From Carallia brachiata (lineage: Eukaryota > Streptophyta > Magnoliopsida > Malpighiales > Rhizophoraceae), in the NCBI GenBank assembly GCA_021464245.1, contig JADCRB010000010.1:405001-469000 (forward strand): a DNA stretch of 64,000 nt. Reading direction: 5' to 3'. Below the pieces are notes generated by a model that was given only the letters and a program-made list of their open reading frames with translations, did not search any database and was not told where the DNA came from. Positions 1 through 12,663 of the stretch are shown here, piece by piece. The translations under genes and the position numbers were made by a program. How positions within the stretch are numbered: position 1 is the stretch's first letter; each line of letters opens with the position of its first letter.

Positions 1-250
1 ATTTATTGTAGAGCGTATATAAGTTCAACGCATAAACGTCAGGAATACTTACGTAATATAGGAGTACAACTCGACTCGTATAATTTATACAGTCACTTAA
101 GTTTTTCAGAAATTAAGTTCAAAATCCAAAAAAAATAATTTTTGACAAGGAAATAAATAATAAACACATAACTAAATCTAAATAATCACAAAGAATTATT
201 TAAATATAATCTAATCAGATAAGACAACTCAAAAAATATACACCACATTT
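1..250 (-). mobile_element. SINE-like retroposon, family B, copy 1 (cut by window edge)
   Basis: This stretch aligns over most of its length with 13452-13746 and 38241-38497. Shared blocks include 'AACGCATAA.CGT.AGAAATACTT', the 'GTCACT' segment near 100 and 'CTAATC.GATAAGAC.ACTCAAAA' near 215-235. The other two copies have a T-run at their left end, that is, a 3' A-tail on the minus strand, so this copy is also minus-strand. Its A-tail lies beyond the window start, so no target duplication can be checked. No coding potential is seen. Confidence 0.6.
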
Positions 251-434
251 ATGTATATATCTGACAAAAATTTATATAAAATATATAATATCAATTTCCC
301 GCCCAACAAAGCTACATCCTACTCTCTCTCTCCCTCTCTCTCTCTCCATCCAGCGTTTGCAACGGCCCAGCTATAACCAAAGCCTATGTTTGTGGTACAA
401 GCTGCATCAAAGATCAATTAGTGTAATTATTAAA

Positions 435-660
435 AGTTGTCATAATTATCAGTGAGCGCTGGTATGAGTGGCAAGAGTTCGTGATCACTTAACCAGAAGT
501 TTCGACTGTGAATTTTTAAAAATACAGTTGCGTTAAATACTCATTGGGAGATTTTTGCCGCCCTTCAGGGTCCTGCTTAGGTCAATTCAGATTAATCAGC
601 TCATTAAATTAAATACTAGACAATTTTAGATAAAATAAAAAAAAAAAAAAGTCGCCATAA
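435..660 (+). mobile_element. tRNA-derived SINE-like element, family A, copy 1
   Basis: The body is about 452-650 and starts 'GTGAGCGCTGGTATGAGTGG', an A-box-like segment. A B-box-like 'AGTTTCGACTG' follows about 45 bp later, and the element ends in an A-run of about 14. Imperfect flanking repeats AGTTGTCATAA (435-445) and AGTCGCCATAA (650-660) fit a target-site duplication. Related copies lie at 25.0, 36.3, 40.9 and 58.5 kb. Retroposition from a Pol III transcript is inferred from this structure. Confidence 0.65.
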
Positions 661-732
661 CTTGTACGTTGGGCAAGCAATAGGTATAAACCTGGTATTT
701 TGTCTAGTCTTATTGAATATGTCTATTTAGAG

Positions 733-1075
733 CCACGTTTGAGCACCGGATGAGCCATCCGGACAAATTTTATTCAGATGCTCCCTATAAAATGCAAGCA
801 ATTACTTTTGAAATGTAAATGTATTGAATTTTTTTGAAAAAAATATTTTTTTAAAAAAATTACAAAATTAAAATCTAAAATTAAATGGATATTTCTTTAG
901 AATTTAAAATGCAAATACTACATAATATACATTAAAACAAAAAAAAAAATTCGTGTTTTCTTTTAAAAAAATTTTCCTAAAAAATCAACCCAATTCTACT
1001 ACAAATGAAACCGATTGTATTTTACAATAAGAATCCGATTCAAGTTTCTAATGCGGTGCACAATCTTTATTGATT
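733..1075. repeat. Dispersed AT-rich repeat, possible MITE, pair with 14370-14640
   Basis: The segment from about 780 to 1075 resembles 14370-14640: both have 'AAAAAATCAACC.' followed by 'TTACAATA' and then 'GGTGCA.AATCTTT'. The left edge near 735 carries 'GCACCGGATGAGCCATCCGG', whose inverted form is echoed near 14610-14635 ('TCGGATGTTGTATCCGGTGC'). A small DNA transposon with such ends is possible, but no target duplication was found. The ATG-containing frame at 1015-1260 lies partly on this repeat and has no protein-like features. Confidence 0.35.
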
Positions 1076-2379
1076 TATTTCTTTTTTTTTTTTTTGGGTT
1101 AACGAGATTAATTTCTTTAGGGTCTCCAAGTGTTCACTTCGGCTATGACCATGACAGGACCTGGATGCAATGGGAACTCTTCGGCTTTACTACACAAGCC
1201 CAATTGTCAAACACTTTAGGTCAGTCAACCTACTCAGTAACGGGGAAGGTTTCCTTTTAGCTTTTCCTCTTTGTTTCTATATTCTTCCCTTTCTTCTCCA
1301 CTGAGTCACGACAATGTTCCCCGTTGCCATTAACTGTGGTAGAAATTATGAGCCATTAAATAACTCCTTTCTTCTCCACATAAAAATTATCAGCCATACC
1401 AAGTCTTCCAGTTCACTGAATAATGCAGGGTACTGAATAATGCAGGGTACTTCCAAAGGTTGTTTATAAGACACAACCCTTTGGACAGCAATTTTCTTGA
1501 ATATGTTTCATTAGTTTCGCAACCACAACACACGAGTTTTGGCTTATGCAGGAGGAAAAACTTCTTATTCTAGAGACAAACAATGACACTTAAACCACCA
1601 AAATTTTATAAACATAAATTGATCCTAGTTTGATTGGCCAGATTATCGTTCAAACTTGTATGCAATGTTGCACTTGGGAAAGGACATGGCCAGTTGTCCA
1701 AATATAATTCTTTATGGTGGTTTGTAAAATATCAACACATTCTGCAATTACCCCCCACTAAACCAATACTAAATACCTGAAGAAAAGTTTATATCCAGCT
1801 TCAAGTCAGCCGATAAAATGGAGATACATTTACAAACTGCATCTCAGTAGACATACACCGCAAACCATCATCTTTCTTGTTTCATTGCATGGACTAACCT
1901 GGAGTAAGAAGGTTCAGCTAAAGCCATAATACATTCAACCTGCATTCAAAAAGCAAAGATGGGCTATTAATTAAGTTTTCCTAGCTGGAAGAATGACAGC
2001 TTAAGTATTGTTTCTGACATGAAAGAGAATCTCCGTCAGGAAAATGTGGACAAAAAAGAAATACAAATAACAATTACAAGCATCCATAATCTTAAGTTAA
2101 AAACTATATGAAGATAGGAACAATCATGGAAATTCCCTTTGGCCAACACTACAAATTGCATACCAATATTTATGTAAATAATTAAAAGAAAAATGCTAGC
2201 TGCTTCAGCAAAAGAACCATATCCATCACCTGAGCCAGTGGCCTTAAAGATAAAACAGGCAATCCAAATTGATCATAATTGAGCTGAAAGGACCCAAATG
2301 TTTGACAGCTGACATTAGCTAGCAGAGAAACAGTCTTCTGTCTGGTATATAGCCAAGTAAAACTATAGCAGAAAGCTTC
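1076..2379. other. Downstream flank of the FAM91 gene; no independent gene seen
   Basis: AT-rich DNA with a short tandem duplication near 1423-1450 ('CTGAATAATGCAGGGTA' twice). The part just left of 2380 presumably includes the 3' untranslated region and polyadenylation site of the minus-strand FAM91 gene. No clear AATAAA signal could be assigned to it. No credible coding frame was found. Confidence 0.4.
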
Positions 2380-5300
2380 TTAAATCGCAGAAGAAACAGA
2401 GGCTGCTGCAGCCTCTGCAATTAAGGAAACTGGTTGGCGAGCCTGGAGGCAAGCACCTATGTCAAAAGGATGCAATTCAGATCCGTCAAAAATGAGATTG
2501 ACACCAGGAAACACTACTTCTCTACTATCAGCTTCATCAGGATCAACTTTTATAGTATTCATTAGTGGGGCTTCTTCAATGGGTCTGGTAGCAGCCTCAT
2601 ACACTGGAGCCAAAGCATAGGACCTGCAATATTATGCAAATATAACTTTGGCATTGTCAAAATTGTGGCAGTAAGATGGCTAAAGTAATCACCATCAACA
2701 AAAAACAACAACAACAAAGCCTTAATCCCAAATTTATTGGGAACAGCAGCATTAATAATTATCAATATATGGTATGAACATCAATTTCTATTGAACTAAT
2801 ATCTTCAGATTCCAGGAAATTCATTTTGATTTTAGTAAGTGATTGGAAGACAATCCAAAAGCCACATTTTAAGCCTACATTAGTAAAATATGAACTTAAA
2901 ATCGCCGGAAAGTGTTTACAGGCATCTTTTCCGATCACCAGACTGCCAAATATGTATGAGCTTAGAAATGTTGTCCACATACGAGTAGAAGCCAACATAA
3001 GGAGAACAATGACATGCAGAAAACTGGAGGAAGAAAACTAATGCAAACAGTAAGATTGATGCAGACAGACCTCAGAATGCTACCATCAAAACTTAGAACT
3101 TCAGTCCGGCAACGTTGTCGACTAGCAAGTTTTAATCTCTGATGGTCACTCATTGCTCCAGATATGGGAGAAGAAGGGTCCACAAGGGGATTCCATCTTC
3201 CACTAGCGTAGTTCATGAGTTGTCGAGAAAAATCCTTTGTTTGTGGTTTCTGGTAAAGAAGCTTAGCAGCTGGACCTGTTGCTTGGTACTCTGAACAGAC
3301 ATCACGCAACCTTTTTCGTAAGCCTTGCATTGCTTCGTGATGCTCAGTCAATGAATCTGACTGAAGTAAACCTGATGCAACAACCCTTCTACATATATTT
3401 TCACACAATTTTGGACTGAAAAGGGGCACCCCAAATTCTATGCTTAACGGTACCCATTCATATTTTCGGTCATCAGGAGCAAAGTGGTCTGACTCTCTTT
3501 CATTAAACAGCTTTAACAGCCGAATATAGCCCATCATTGGCAGTTCTATCTTATTTGTCAGATCGATTAATAGTGATTTCAATTCCAAACTTTCCTCTTC
3601 ACACAGACCCAATTCTTTCCCTACACAAGCAATGGAACCATCGGAGTTCTTTAGGGGCAATGGTATATCCATAGTAATGACTCTTCCAGACTCATTAAGG
3701 TCATACCTATTGAGGGGTTGAACAAGGACAGCAGAATATTTGAGAAGGGAATTTAAACAATGTAACAGGATAGTTCCCTTAACCAAGTTCCCTTCAAATT
3801 TGCCCCCCAACCCTCCAATTGTTGAGCCATCCCAAGACCAGATCAGGGCTTTCTCACAACCAGCCAATGGTGCGGGAAGCAAGCGCAAACATTGACCTTT
3901 CATCAAGACAACTGATAAGGGCCCACTAGTCACAGTTGAGTAAAGCACCAGTTTCATCCATGGTGTCAAGGATGCATGAGAAGGAGGACCAAAATGTATG
4001 GGCCCTTTTGGTCCAGGAAGAACAGCTGAATGAGGAAGGGGAATTATTGATGCAACAATATCATAGTCACGAAGAAATAGCCGGTCTAAGGTTGCTGGTG
4101 CCAGAGCAGCCAAGCTTTCACAGCGGAGAATATCCACGCTATACTTCCTTTTCCTCCTTGAAGGTTCTTTTCCGAAATCAAATCCATCAACAGGGATTGG
4201 TTTCTCATCATCCAGGAAATTTTGATCGCTAAGTTTGATGAGTTTCTCATCATCCAGGAAATTTTGGTCCAACTTATGGATCTCATTGACAGTGTTACTG
4301 TTTTCAGATACCCTGGTAGATGTAACGTCGTCAGCCACACTTTCAGAAACAAGTTCAGTCAGTACAGGGCCATCCTGAGGTACCACTGTCTTCATGGAGT
4401 GATTGAAGTCCACTTCTGCTTCAGCATTCTTGTTTGAAGTTATTGTGCTCATTTTATGACACAGTTCCTCCCCCGTTGAATCAGCTACAATTCCACCTGA
4501 TAACAAGCACTCCAACACACAGCGGAGGCTGAAGGCATGATTTGCAAACTCCTGCAATTCACCCTCAAATTTTGCTCCCTCTAATGAGCTCAGATCCTGG
4601 CAAAGATCTGCAATACTAGCATGACCCAGCTTTCCCGCTTCGTATAATGTTACAGCATGTGACTTCAATCCTGCAGACATGGGAAGCAACAGCAAAATCA
4701 AATCAGAAACACATGCCGCAAAATGATATATGTGATTCTATATCAACTATTTCATGCCCAATACTCACATTAGTGTCTGCTTTGAGTGTAATTCAAACAC
4801 AATATACTGAAGTTGTTGACTACCTCAACACCAATATGAGACTACAAGTTACCAAGAATGTCAAACCAAGAGGACAAATTGTGCAAACAAATGAACTCAG
4901 GAGGTTCTTCACAGTATTGTGGAAAAAGGAAAGGCGAAACATTGTGCCAAGCCAACAATGAAAACATTGCGCCAAGCCACCATTTAAATCATCACCATAA
5001 ATATTTATAATCACTCCATTTGCAATACTGCTACTCCATTTGCAATACTGTTTACATATCCATCAAGATCGTCATAGAACCTCTTCAGGAAGCTACCGGG
5101 CATATTCAAGATATGGATAAACATGCATAAAATTGTAGGCAGAAGAGAGTCCTAACATGGCCAATATAGGGAGATAAGGTCATGCATGAGGAATATGCTG
5201 ACTAACTCCCACAAATTTGCAAAGGGGGATTAAAAGAGGAAAAAACCTGGAGAAACAGATCCCATCATAAGATAGGATGTTATGGTAGCATCAACAACAA

Positions 5301-8300
5301 AAGCAACACGAGTGTTAGAGGAGCGTGACGCATAGCTTTCGATCCCTGCAAGGTCTCCCTGCTGAGCTGCATCATCATCGGCAGACATGTATGCTGATCT
5401 TATACTGGCACTAGCAGCATCATCTTCATCACTAAGAATATTTTTTGGAGATCCAGGTATGATTGTCTCTTGAAGAATAGATCCAGGATCAATCAGCTTC
5501 ACTGCCCATCCCAGTCGACAAGCAAAAGATGCAGCAGCTTGAAGCTGAGAAAGGTCAGCTTGTAATGTCGTTGCCAGTTCAGCAACAGTAGCATTCTCGC
5601 TTGAAACAACAAAAACTGCATAAAGTAGCCTGGGCAAAATAGAATCAGTGGCATAACAATCCTGGTTTCATTGCTATTAATTTCAGGGGAAAAAAGGAGT
5701 ATATCTATGTATTGCAATGTTGCCTTACTCCTCAATAGGATCTTCATAAGATTGTTCCCTGTTGGAAACAAACCCTTCAAGCCTGGAAACTGCAGAAGCA
5801 AATTAACATTAAGCCCATTCCACAAAACAAAGAAGAGAAGTGAGAGCACTCAGGGAACATTTCTCCATTTATTTTCTCTATAAATTGGTAACAAAAAATT
5901 CTGTTCAACACATGCTACACAAAGCAAGGAAATACTTAACCACTCCAAATAAGTTCAGTCTTTTTTGTGGAGAATAGGTGATATATCACATAATCCCAAA
6001 AACAATTTGGATTATGATTTTAACTGTTGGAGATTTAAGGTTAAAATAATGTAGGATTAGACCAGTCCTTTCATCATTCCTTCCTTTCTTTCATTCACTC
6101 TTTTTGTATTTTAGCTGTAATCCATGAAAAAAGGCCTTGTCCAACAGGATTCAAACAATCAAAGATAAATTATTTTTTCTATCATGTGGAAATTTTGCAA
6201 TTCCCAACTTTAAATCTACATTGAGGTCACAAAGAAAACTGCTCCAAGGCAATTCCCAATTTGTGTCAAACCAAAATAGGTTACAGGATTCTATCCATAG
6301 AATAATAGCACTAAAATACAAAGAGCCCTTGTTACACAAAATTAATTGGAGTAAAAACAAAAGTCAATGCAAACCAATCAGGCAACTTCACATATCTGAA
6401 TTTATAATACAATGATCCCCACAAATACAAAAAAGGGTTTACCTTTAAAACGGTCATCGGGATACACAGGGACATCAAAGTAAACCAATCCTCGTTGGTA
6501 TAAACCCTTTACAATGTTGGGATCAAACAGAATAAATGCATTAGCTTCCTCCTTACATATTTTGTCTATTGTCGCCATCTCTTCTTCAGAGAGTTTCTGG
6601 AAGGCAATTGAAAAGATCAGAATCTAGGAATTGACAGTGAGGATCAGAAAATTCTTAATATGCATATATTCGAAATCTATGAGTTATGTAAATGTTAGAT
6701 ATTGAGTGCTAGATACCAGCAAAATTTAGACTGAAGAAAGAAAAGGAAATTTCACCTTAAATTCTTCTAATGTAAAGTTGACAAGACATACTCCCCACCA
6801 TGGTTCAATGGCAAAGTCAGCAGGTTGTGTAGGTAAAAGTTCCTTTGCAATTGACTTGTTAAGCTTCCACATAATTTTCTGAACAGCTCCGGAAGTGTAA
6901 ATGATGGGTAAGATAACCAGGTTTACAACACCTCAGATGATGAATTGCAAACAATAATGAACAAAATATAGTTCCACTTAACATTCATAATAAGGCAGTG
7001 ATGATGCTAAAAATATTCGTTAGACTCCATGCAAGTGGAGTAAAAGCTTTTTCAACTATGATTGAATCAGCAAATGATTGTCATGAGTAAAGAATATCAT
7101 TACCTCACGCTAATGGCAGTGCAAATAGGTAAAAAATGTTTGTGGAAGGGTTGGTCTTTTCTTTTATGTATATAAGTAAATAAATAAATAAATATATTTA
7201 TTTATTTATTTTACTTTCCCTGCACAAGGCGGAGAGGGCCTTTGGGTTTACGAAGTGTGTGTGCCAGGTTTGCCACTTTGCTTTTAGTTTTCAAGTATTG
7301 TATTTTAAAAACATGTCATCAATCAACATTCTGGGAAGTTCAAATACACCTTTGGTAAGCAAACAGTCATAATGTTTCAGCAAACATAAATGTACCTACA
7401 TGCATGCATGCACTGAATCTCAAAATCTACAAGCAATCCAAATCCAGTACCTTAGATCTGCACTTGTTCATGATGTCGATAAATTCATTTCTCCCTATTC
7501 CTGTCAGTCGCAAGGCATCAGCAGCACTGAAATTTGGGATGCTGTCATAGGGTTGCTCTGTAGAAAATGTGACATACATGAGACTCATTGGAGGTCTTGA
7601 TGCAGGCCATGTGATTGATATATTGAAGCTCATAAAATACAACCTACGAAGAGTAGGGTATACAGTGGCCAAAAAATTAAAAAACCCCACTTAGGTTTGA
7701 CAAAGAAGTAACTATTACCATTTCTCATAACCTCAAAAATCATATCACAGTAATATCTGAAAGGAGATACCCTCATCACACGGCAAACATACTCCGCAAG
7801 GTGATAGGGAAATAGCTGCAAGTAATGAAGTCAATAAGTACGATGCAGAGACCCAAAACATAATGCAAAAGCCTATAACACTTTCTTCTCATTGTAATTT
7901 ATATTAATTATCCCATAGATCTTCTCCAATGTGAATAAATACTGGCTGAATCCAACAAAGTTTAGGAAACATTTAAATGCAGGACTGCCACGCTAGAATT
8001 TTTATGTGACCAGCAATGCACCACATATCAAGTGCTTAAACGCAAATCCAAGATGGAATAACTCATTCTAGCCCCCAAAAAGAAGAATATCCAACACTCT
8101 TACAAAGCATGCCATGTTTAGAAGAAACAAATTCACAATTTGCAAATTCTTGCATTAACATAATAGAGTCTGCCATGGGCCACCAAATATAACCACATAA
8201 TTCTTTAAGATGGAAGAAGACAATAATTCTTCCTCAAAACCGACTACTTTCCAGTTGATCCCTAGAGCAAATATTAAAACATTATGTTTTAAGCAATATT

Positions 8301-9365
8301 AGACGTGTGGAATTAGGGAATGGGAAAATAAATCTCAGGAATTTAAGCACACATTTGCATGACAGAAATAGATTAATATCTTCCCACTCAACACACACCG
8401 CCAGATTCTTTCGCAAGTAACGCATCATGTCTTCATAATATTCTCCTTCCTTGCAGACTTTGCGAGCAAAGCAAGCATTCCATTGCAATCTTTTCTTAAT
8501 GCAATGCTCAACTATCCTGCATGAATTCACCGTACAAGCAGAGACAAAAAAAGGAATATGAAAAGCAAATCTAAAGGCCAAGAGAAAGGAAAAGACATGT
8601 AAAGTCTCATGAAGGGAAAGGGGTTATAGGATGCAAATATCCATTATACTTAGACAAATATTGAACATAAAAAAAAAAAAAAAAAGCACAAGTTTTCCTA
8701 TCTTTCCAATAATGGCAGAATAGTAAAGTTTTACCCTTTCTATTCAAAATTTGAAAATTTTGGTTCTTCTCTATTAGATTATGTCAACCCTGTTATCTTA
8801 GACTTGCATTGTACAGTTATAATGGCATTACACATTCTTACGAGTTACCATAGACTATTTACTGTCTTCATCACAAAATTTTTCTTAATCCCTGCTTTCC
8901 AGCAAACAAGTAGAAAGCAAAAGGGATCACAAGATCACATTCAGAAGACTGAAAACGTTATGAACGGTGAAATAATTCAACGAAATCAATTCATATTACT
9001 AGTCTTTGTCATGAATAAAGAGCATTCAGTCTTTTCAATGTGCAAAACTAATAAGGATAACATTTTTTTTCCAATGAATTCATAAAAACAAGAAACACTG
9101 ACAACTAACAAGTATAACAACTTTTTTTTTCAATCATTTCCTGGTAAAAATACGAAACAATCAGTAATTGATAAAAGACGACAGCAACAAGAAATGTGAC
9201 TTAAACAGGGTCAAAAAAAACAGAAGCCAACTATAACCTTCTGTGCCATTCTTCTTTAGAACTAAAAGTGGCTTGAAGCCTTTTGGGGAGATTCTCCCAG
9301 GGACATTCCTCCCTGATTGCTTTCAAAATCAGCTGCTCCTCAATTGTCACCGCAACGCGCTGCAT
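2380..9365 (-). CDS. FAM91-family vesicle-trafficking protein (FAM91A1-like)
   Basis: Ten coding exons with consistent phases: 9365-9238, 8516-8399, 7815-7719, 7557-7451, 6878-6756, 6596-6443, 5789-5729, 5629-5247, 4670-3071 and 2623-2380. All have GT donors and AG acceptors, giving about 1004 aa, the usual plant length. The start ATG at 9365 opens MQRVAVTIEEQLILKAI. The N-terminal FAM91 region covers about residues 1-320 (motifs ENLPKRLQ, EHCIKKRLQWN, EYVCRVMRVSPFRYYCDMIF). The C-terminal FAM91 region is about 390-1004 (VDILRCESLAAL, KLVLYSTV, YASGRWNPLVDPSSPISG, SELHPFDIGACLQARQP). In animals FAM91A1 binds TBC1D23 and helps golgins capture endosome-derived vesicles at the trans-Golgi; the plant role is inferred by homology only. 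Exon 9 contains a 14-residue tandem repeat (NFLDDEK twice) in the variable acidic linker. No stop or frame break was seen. Confidence 0.93.
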
Positions 9366-9900
9366 ATTACCAGCTCACTCAATCCCCCCTTCCTGCAAAA
9401 TCAAAACCAGCTCAAAAATTTAAGCATCTCCCTCCCCAAAACCACCCAAAAAAAAAAAGTTAGTTCAAGCTCGAAATGGATTAAACATAACCACTTCCTT
9501 AAGATCCCGAGACAGACACATCCATTCTTTAGCAAGAAGTACATCATATCAACTCACTATTACTGGAATCGTTTCTAGGACTAGAGGACTGGAGTTCGAG
9601 TTTCAGTCACAGCCAATTAACCAATAAAAACATCATTCTCATTAAATATTTACATCAAAAGTACCGAAATCAAGTCCAAGATTTACGCTCTTCATCCAAT
9701 TAAGACACGCAACATGAGCTGAATTATAATATATATATCACCACAAGGCAACCGAAGAATGACAGACGGTGAGAACTGTAGAACAGCGTTCTTACTTGTG
9801 AATGCAATTCTGAGAAACAAGCTTTGTGCGGCTCCAACTTCCGATTCAAATCAAGAATGACGAGAAGGTACGGGATGCTGCTGTTGGCGATTTAGCGGAT
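9366..9900 (-). promoter_or_regulatory. FAM91 5' untranslated region with a leader intron
   Basis: A likely leader intron runs from donor GTAAGA at 9795 to acceptor TTTTGCAG at 9393. The leader exon 9796 to about 9890 then joins the exon that carries the ATG at 9365. The transcription start is not defined; no strong TATA box was found upstream, as is common for broadly expressed plant genes. Confidence 0.5.
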
Positions 9901-11328
9901 CGGACCTAGGGCTCGAACCGGGGCACTGGACCCGATGAATTGAGGCTTTTTCGGAGATCCTGAATAATGACGTTGTGCATGCCAACGACGCAGGTGTTTG
10001 TTGAATTGATAACTCACTTTTTTCTTTTTGTTTTTTTTATCTACAATTGATCACTCCATCCGTGAATTCTTTTTTCTTTTTTTTTTTTTCAAGGGTACGG
10101 AAGACTCCAATTCAGAATTTACAATATAAAGGAGAGTAACGCTTATAATATCGTCAAGTATAAGTTGATAAATGCCGCTAAGAAACTGATCGAAAAATTG
10201 GAAATCAAATAAAAAGAAAAGCAAATAAGAGACTAACCAATCAGCAGATCGATTGGTTTCCCGATAAATACTCCATCCGTCGATTCTTGTTTTTTGGTCA
10301 AGTTTTTTTTTTTTCGGTCAAGTCCATCCGTGAATTCTTATGCAGGATGCGCGTCTTAATTTCTTGTTATCCGGCCGTTGGCCCACTTAATGTGAGCAAG
10401 CGATCCTGTTTCTTTATTGGGCTGGGCTGGATTCAGAAGCTATTGATCTGACCCCAAAGAACCCCCCGAGTTTTTTTTTTAAAAATTTTAATCTGCAACC
10501 GCACCGCCCCATGCTCTCCGTGTACGACCTTCTCCCTGCCGCTGTCTTCTTTGGTCAAAAGTCAAAATTGCATTGCTGAAACGGAAAATAGAATGGAGCC
10601 ACAAGTGTGGTACAGCTAAGATTCACCGTTGGATTAATAACTTATACTTTAATTGATACTAAGGTTACATTTAATGTTAAAAATTTCGAATCTAAATTTC
10701 GAATTAAAATCGATTAACCAAAAAAAAAAAAAACAAGATGCATCATGGAATATGCGCAACTTATTATATTATTAGAGATTACTATGCGACAACAGGCGAA
10801 GGAAGCGCGGAAGGCACAAAGCAGGAGAGCAATGGTAGCAAAATAATTTCCTCATTTTTCAGTATTATTTATTTTTTAAAGTATTCTTTTTGTCAAACTT
10901 TATCGTGTAAAATGTGCTTACCATGTGTTCCTTCAAGTGCTATCACTTTTTCTGATGATTGTTACACCTTTTCTTCTGCATTTTGTGCTCATTGGTGTGA
11001 AATTTTGAATTCTCTTGTTCTCTTACGACACAAGTTACAGCCACTTATTATTTTGATGGGGATTGCATCCATCATACTTGCTAAGGTCATGATTCGAGGA
11101 TGGTAGCAACAAATAAAAACAATACAAGTTACGCCCCACAAAGTCAAATCGAGCAGACCCGAGGCTACTTTTTGAAACAGTGATTCATCCAATTATCGGA
11201 AACTCAGTGTCCAATTATTTTGATATGATTGGATTGGAAAACACAATAAAATCCAACACAGGGAGATTCGATTTGCATAACTTTCCGATCTCAGGTTTGG
11301 ACGTCGCTTGAAAATAGAGTAGAAACAC
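9901..11328. other. Intergenic DNA, no gene seen
   Basis: Contains poly-T/poly-A runs and two copies of the phrase 'ACTCCATCCGTGAATTCTT' or close variants (about 10052 and 10321, plus a partial near 10270), which suggests small local duplications. The frame at 10738-11106 (122 codons) reads hydrophobic and low-complexity with no recognised motif, so I do not call it a gene. Confidence 0.4.
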
Positions 11329-11434
11329 CAAAGTAAAATTGTCCTGCACAACATCAATCGTTGTAGTCTAATAATAAACGTCAAAGTAAAATTGTCCTGC
11401 ACACCACCAATTGTTGTAATCTAATAGTAAACGT
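11329..11434. repeat. 53-bp tandem repeat, two units
   Basis: Unit 1 is 11329-11381 and unit 2 is 11382-11434. Both begin 'CAAAGTAAAATTGTCCTGCA' and end 'TAAACGT', with about six differences between them. The second unit overlaps the left end of a possible retroposon insertion at 11388-11653. Confidence 0.7.
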
Positions 11435-11653
11435 CAAATGTTGTTAAATTAAAAGTCTTGGGTTTAAAGGCTACCAGAGCGTTTAGTGGGGCTAAACATA
11501 CTTCTCCTTTTTGTAACATTGGGTTATACTGTAACCATTCAGACAGTTCAGAAATTACCTTGAGAGCAGGGGTAATACTCCCTGGCGGGATTATGGGGCA
11601 CCACCCCTATCTTCCCATTTATATAACAAAAAAAAAAAAAAATTGTCCGGCAC
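11388..11653 (+). mobile_element. Possible short retroposon with A-tail and 15-bp flanking repeat
   Basis: A segment ending in about 17 A residues (near 11628-11642) is bracketed by AAAATTGTCCTGCAC (11388-11402) and AAAATTGTCCGGCAC (11639-11653), 14 of 15 identical. This looks like target-primed insertion. The complication is that the left repeat is itself part of the 53-bp tandem repeat, so a local duplication could give a similar picture. No A or B box is convincing. Confidence 0.4.
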
Positions 11654-12160
11654 GATCCGTGCCCATAACCCATGAACCCCTCATCTAAAAGCAAATGCAC
11701 CTGCAATAGCTCGCCAACCCCAAAAATTGTACACCCTTTTTCGAAATTTGTTTGGGTTAAATGCAGTTTATGCCGTAGTTTAATTTAACTTTCAGATTTC
11801 AATCATGTGATTTTTAATTTTTACTACTTTCTGATAGTATCCTCTAATTGTACTAACAAAATTTGTTCAAAATAATATTGTTTCAAATACATTTTTTTGG
11901 GTTAAAATAATAACGACCTTCTTTGAAACTAACTAATTTTTATTAATGAAATCAACTAAATTTTAACAAGGTTTCTCTATTCCTAATCCGAAAAAATCCA
12001 TTTAAACCAGCGTAAGCAACTTTTTCTTTAACGCACTAACAGGAGAGTGGCAATTAAAGCCATCCCCATGTGCCTATAATTATCGTGGATGTGGATGGAG
12101 CTTGATATGATGTTTGATTGGATTTTATTAACTTTGTCCTGGATGGTGCACTTTGCTTTG

Positions 12161-12663
12161 TTTTTAGGGATTAATTTCAAAAATAACATTACATTTACAT
12201 TTTTTAATAAATCTAACATACATTTTAAAACCTAACAAATCTAATACAATTCAATTATTTTCTAACAAATCAAACACAACTTTTAACAACTAACAAATCT
12301 AATATAGTTTAATTATTTTCTAACAAATCTAACACGTTGTCAGTTAAAAATAACTAGTTAAAAGTAACTGAATTTTTTAGTATACAAATATGACATATCT
12401 ATGTCTAAATCTAACACAGTTTAAAATTCTTAAATATCATATGTGTAAATGTGTAGACTGAAAAATTTAATTATTTTTAATTGACAGTGTACTAGATTTG
12501 TTAAAAAGTAATTGAATTCTACTAGATTTGTTAGTTTTTAAAGATTGTGCTAAATTTGTTAGAAAATAATTAAACTGTGTTAAATTTGTTAGTTTTTAAA
12601 AGTTGTGATATATTTGTTAAAAAGTATAAAAGTGATGTTATTTTTTAAAAATAACCCTTTTTA
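12161..12663. mobile_element. Foldback (long inverted repeat) element 1, ~490 bp
   Basis: The body 12167-12657 begins GGGATTAATTTCAAAAATAA and its reverse complement begins GGGTTATTTTTAAAAAATAA. The two arms stay similar for about 200 bp and carry repeats of the phrase 'CTAACAAATCTAA' on the left and 'TTAGATTTGTTAG'-type phrases on the right. A 6-bp direct repeat TTTTTA flanks it (12161-12166 and 12658-12663), but in such AT-rich DNA this is weak. Non-autonomous; no coding capacity. Confidence 0.7.

Noticed and set aside
1015..1260. 81-codon open frame with a hydrophobic start
   Set aside because: It lies partly on a dispersed repeat, includes a poly-T-derived Phe run and has no recognised domain or promoter.
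10738..11106. 122-codon open frame
   Set aside because: Composition is irregular, no motif is recognised and the surroundings are repeat-rich; open length alone is not enough in AT-rich DNA.
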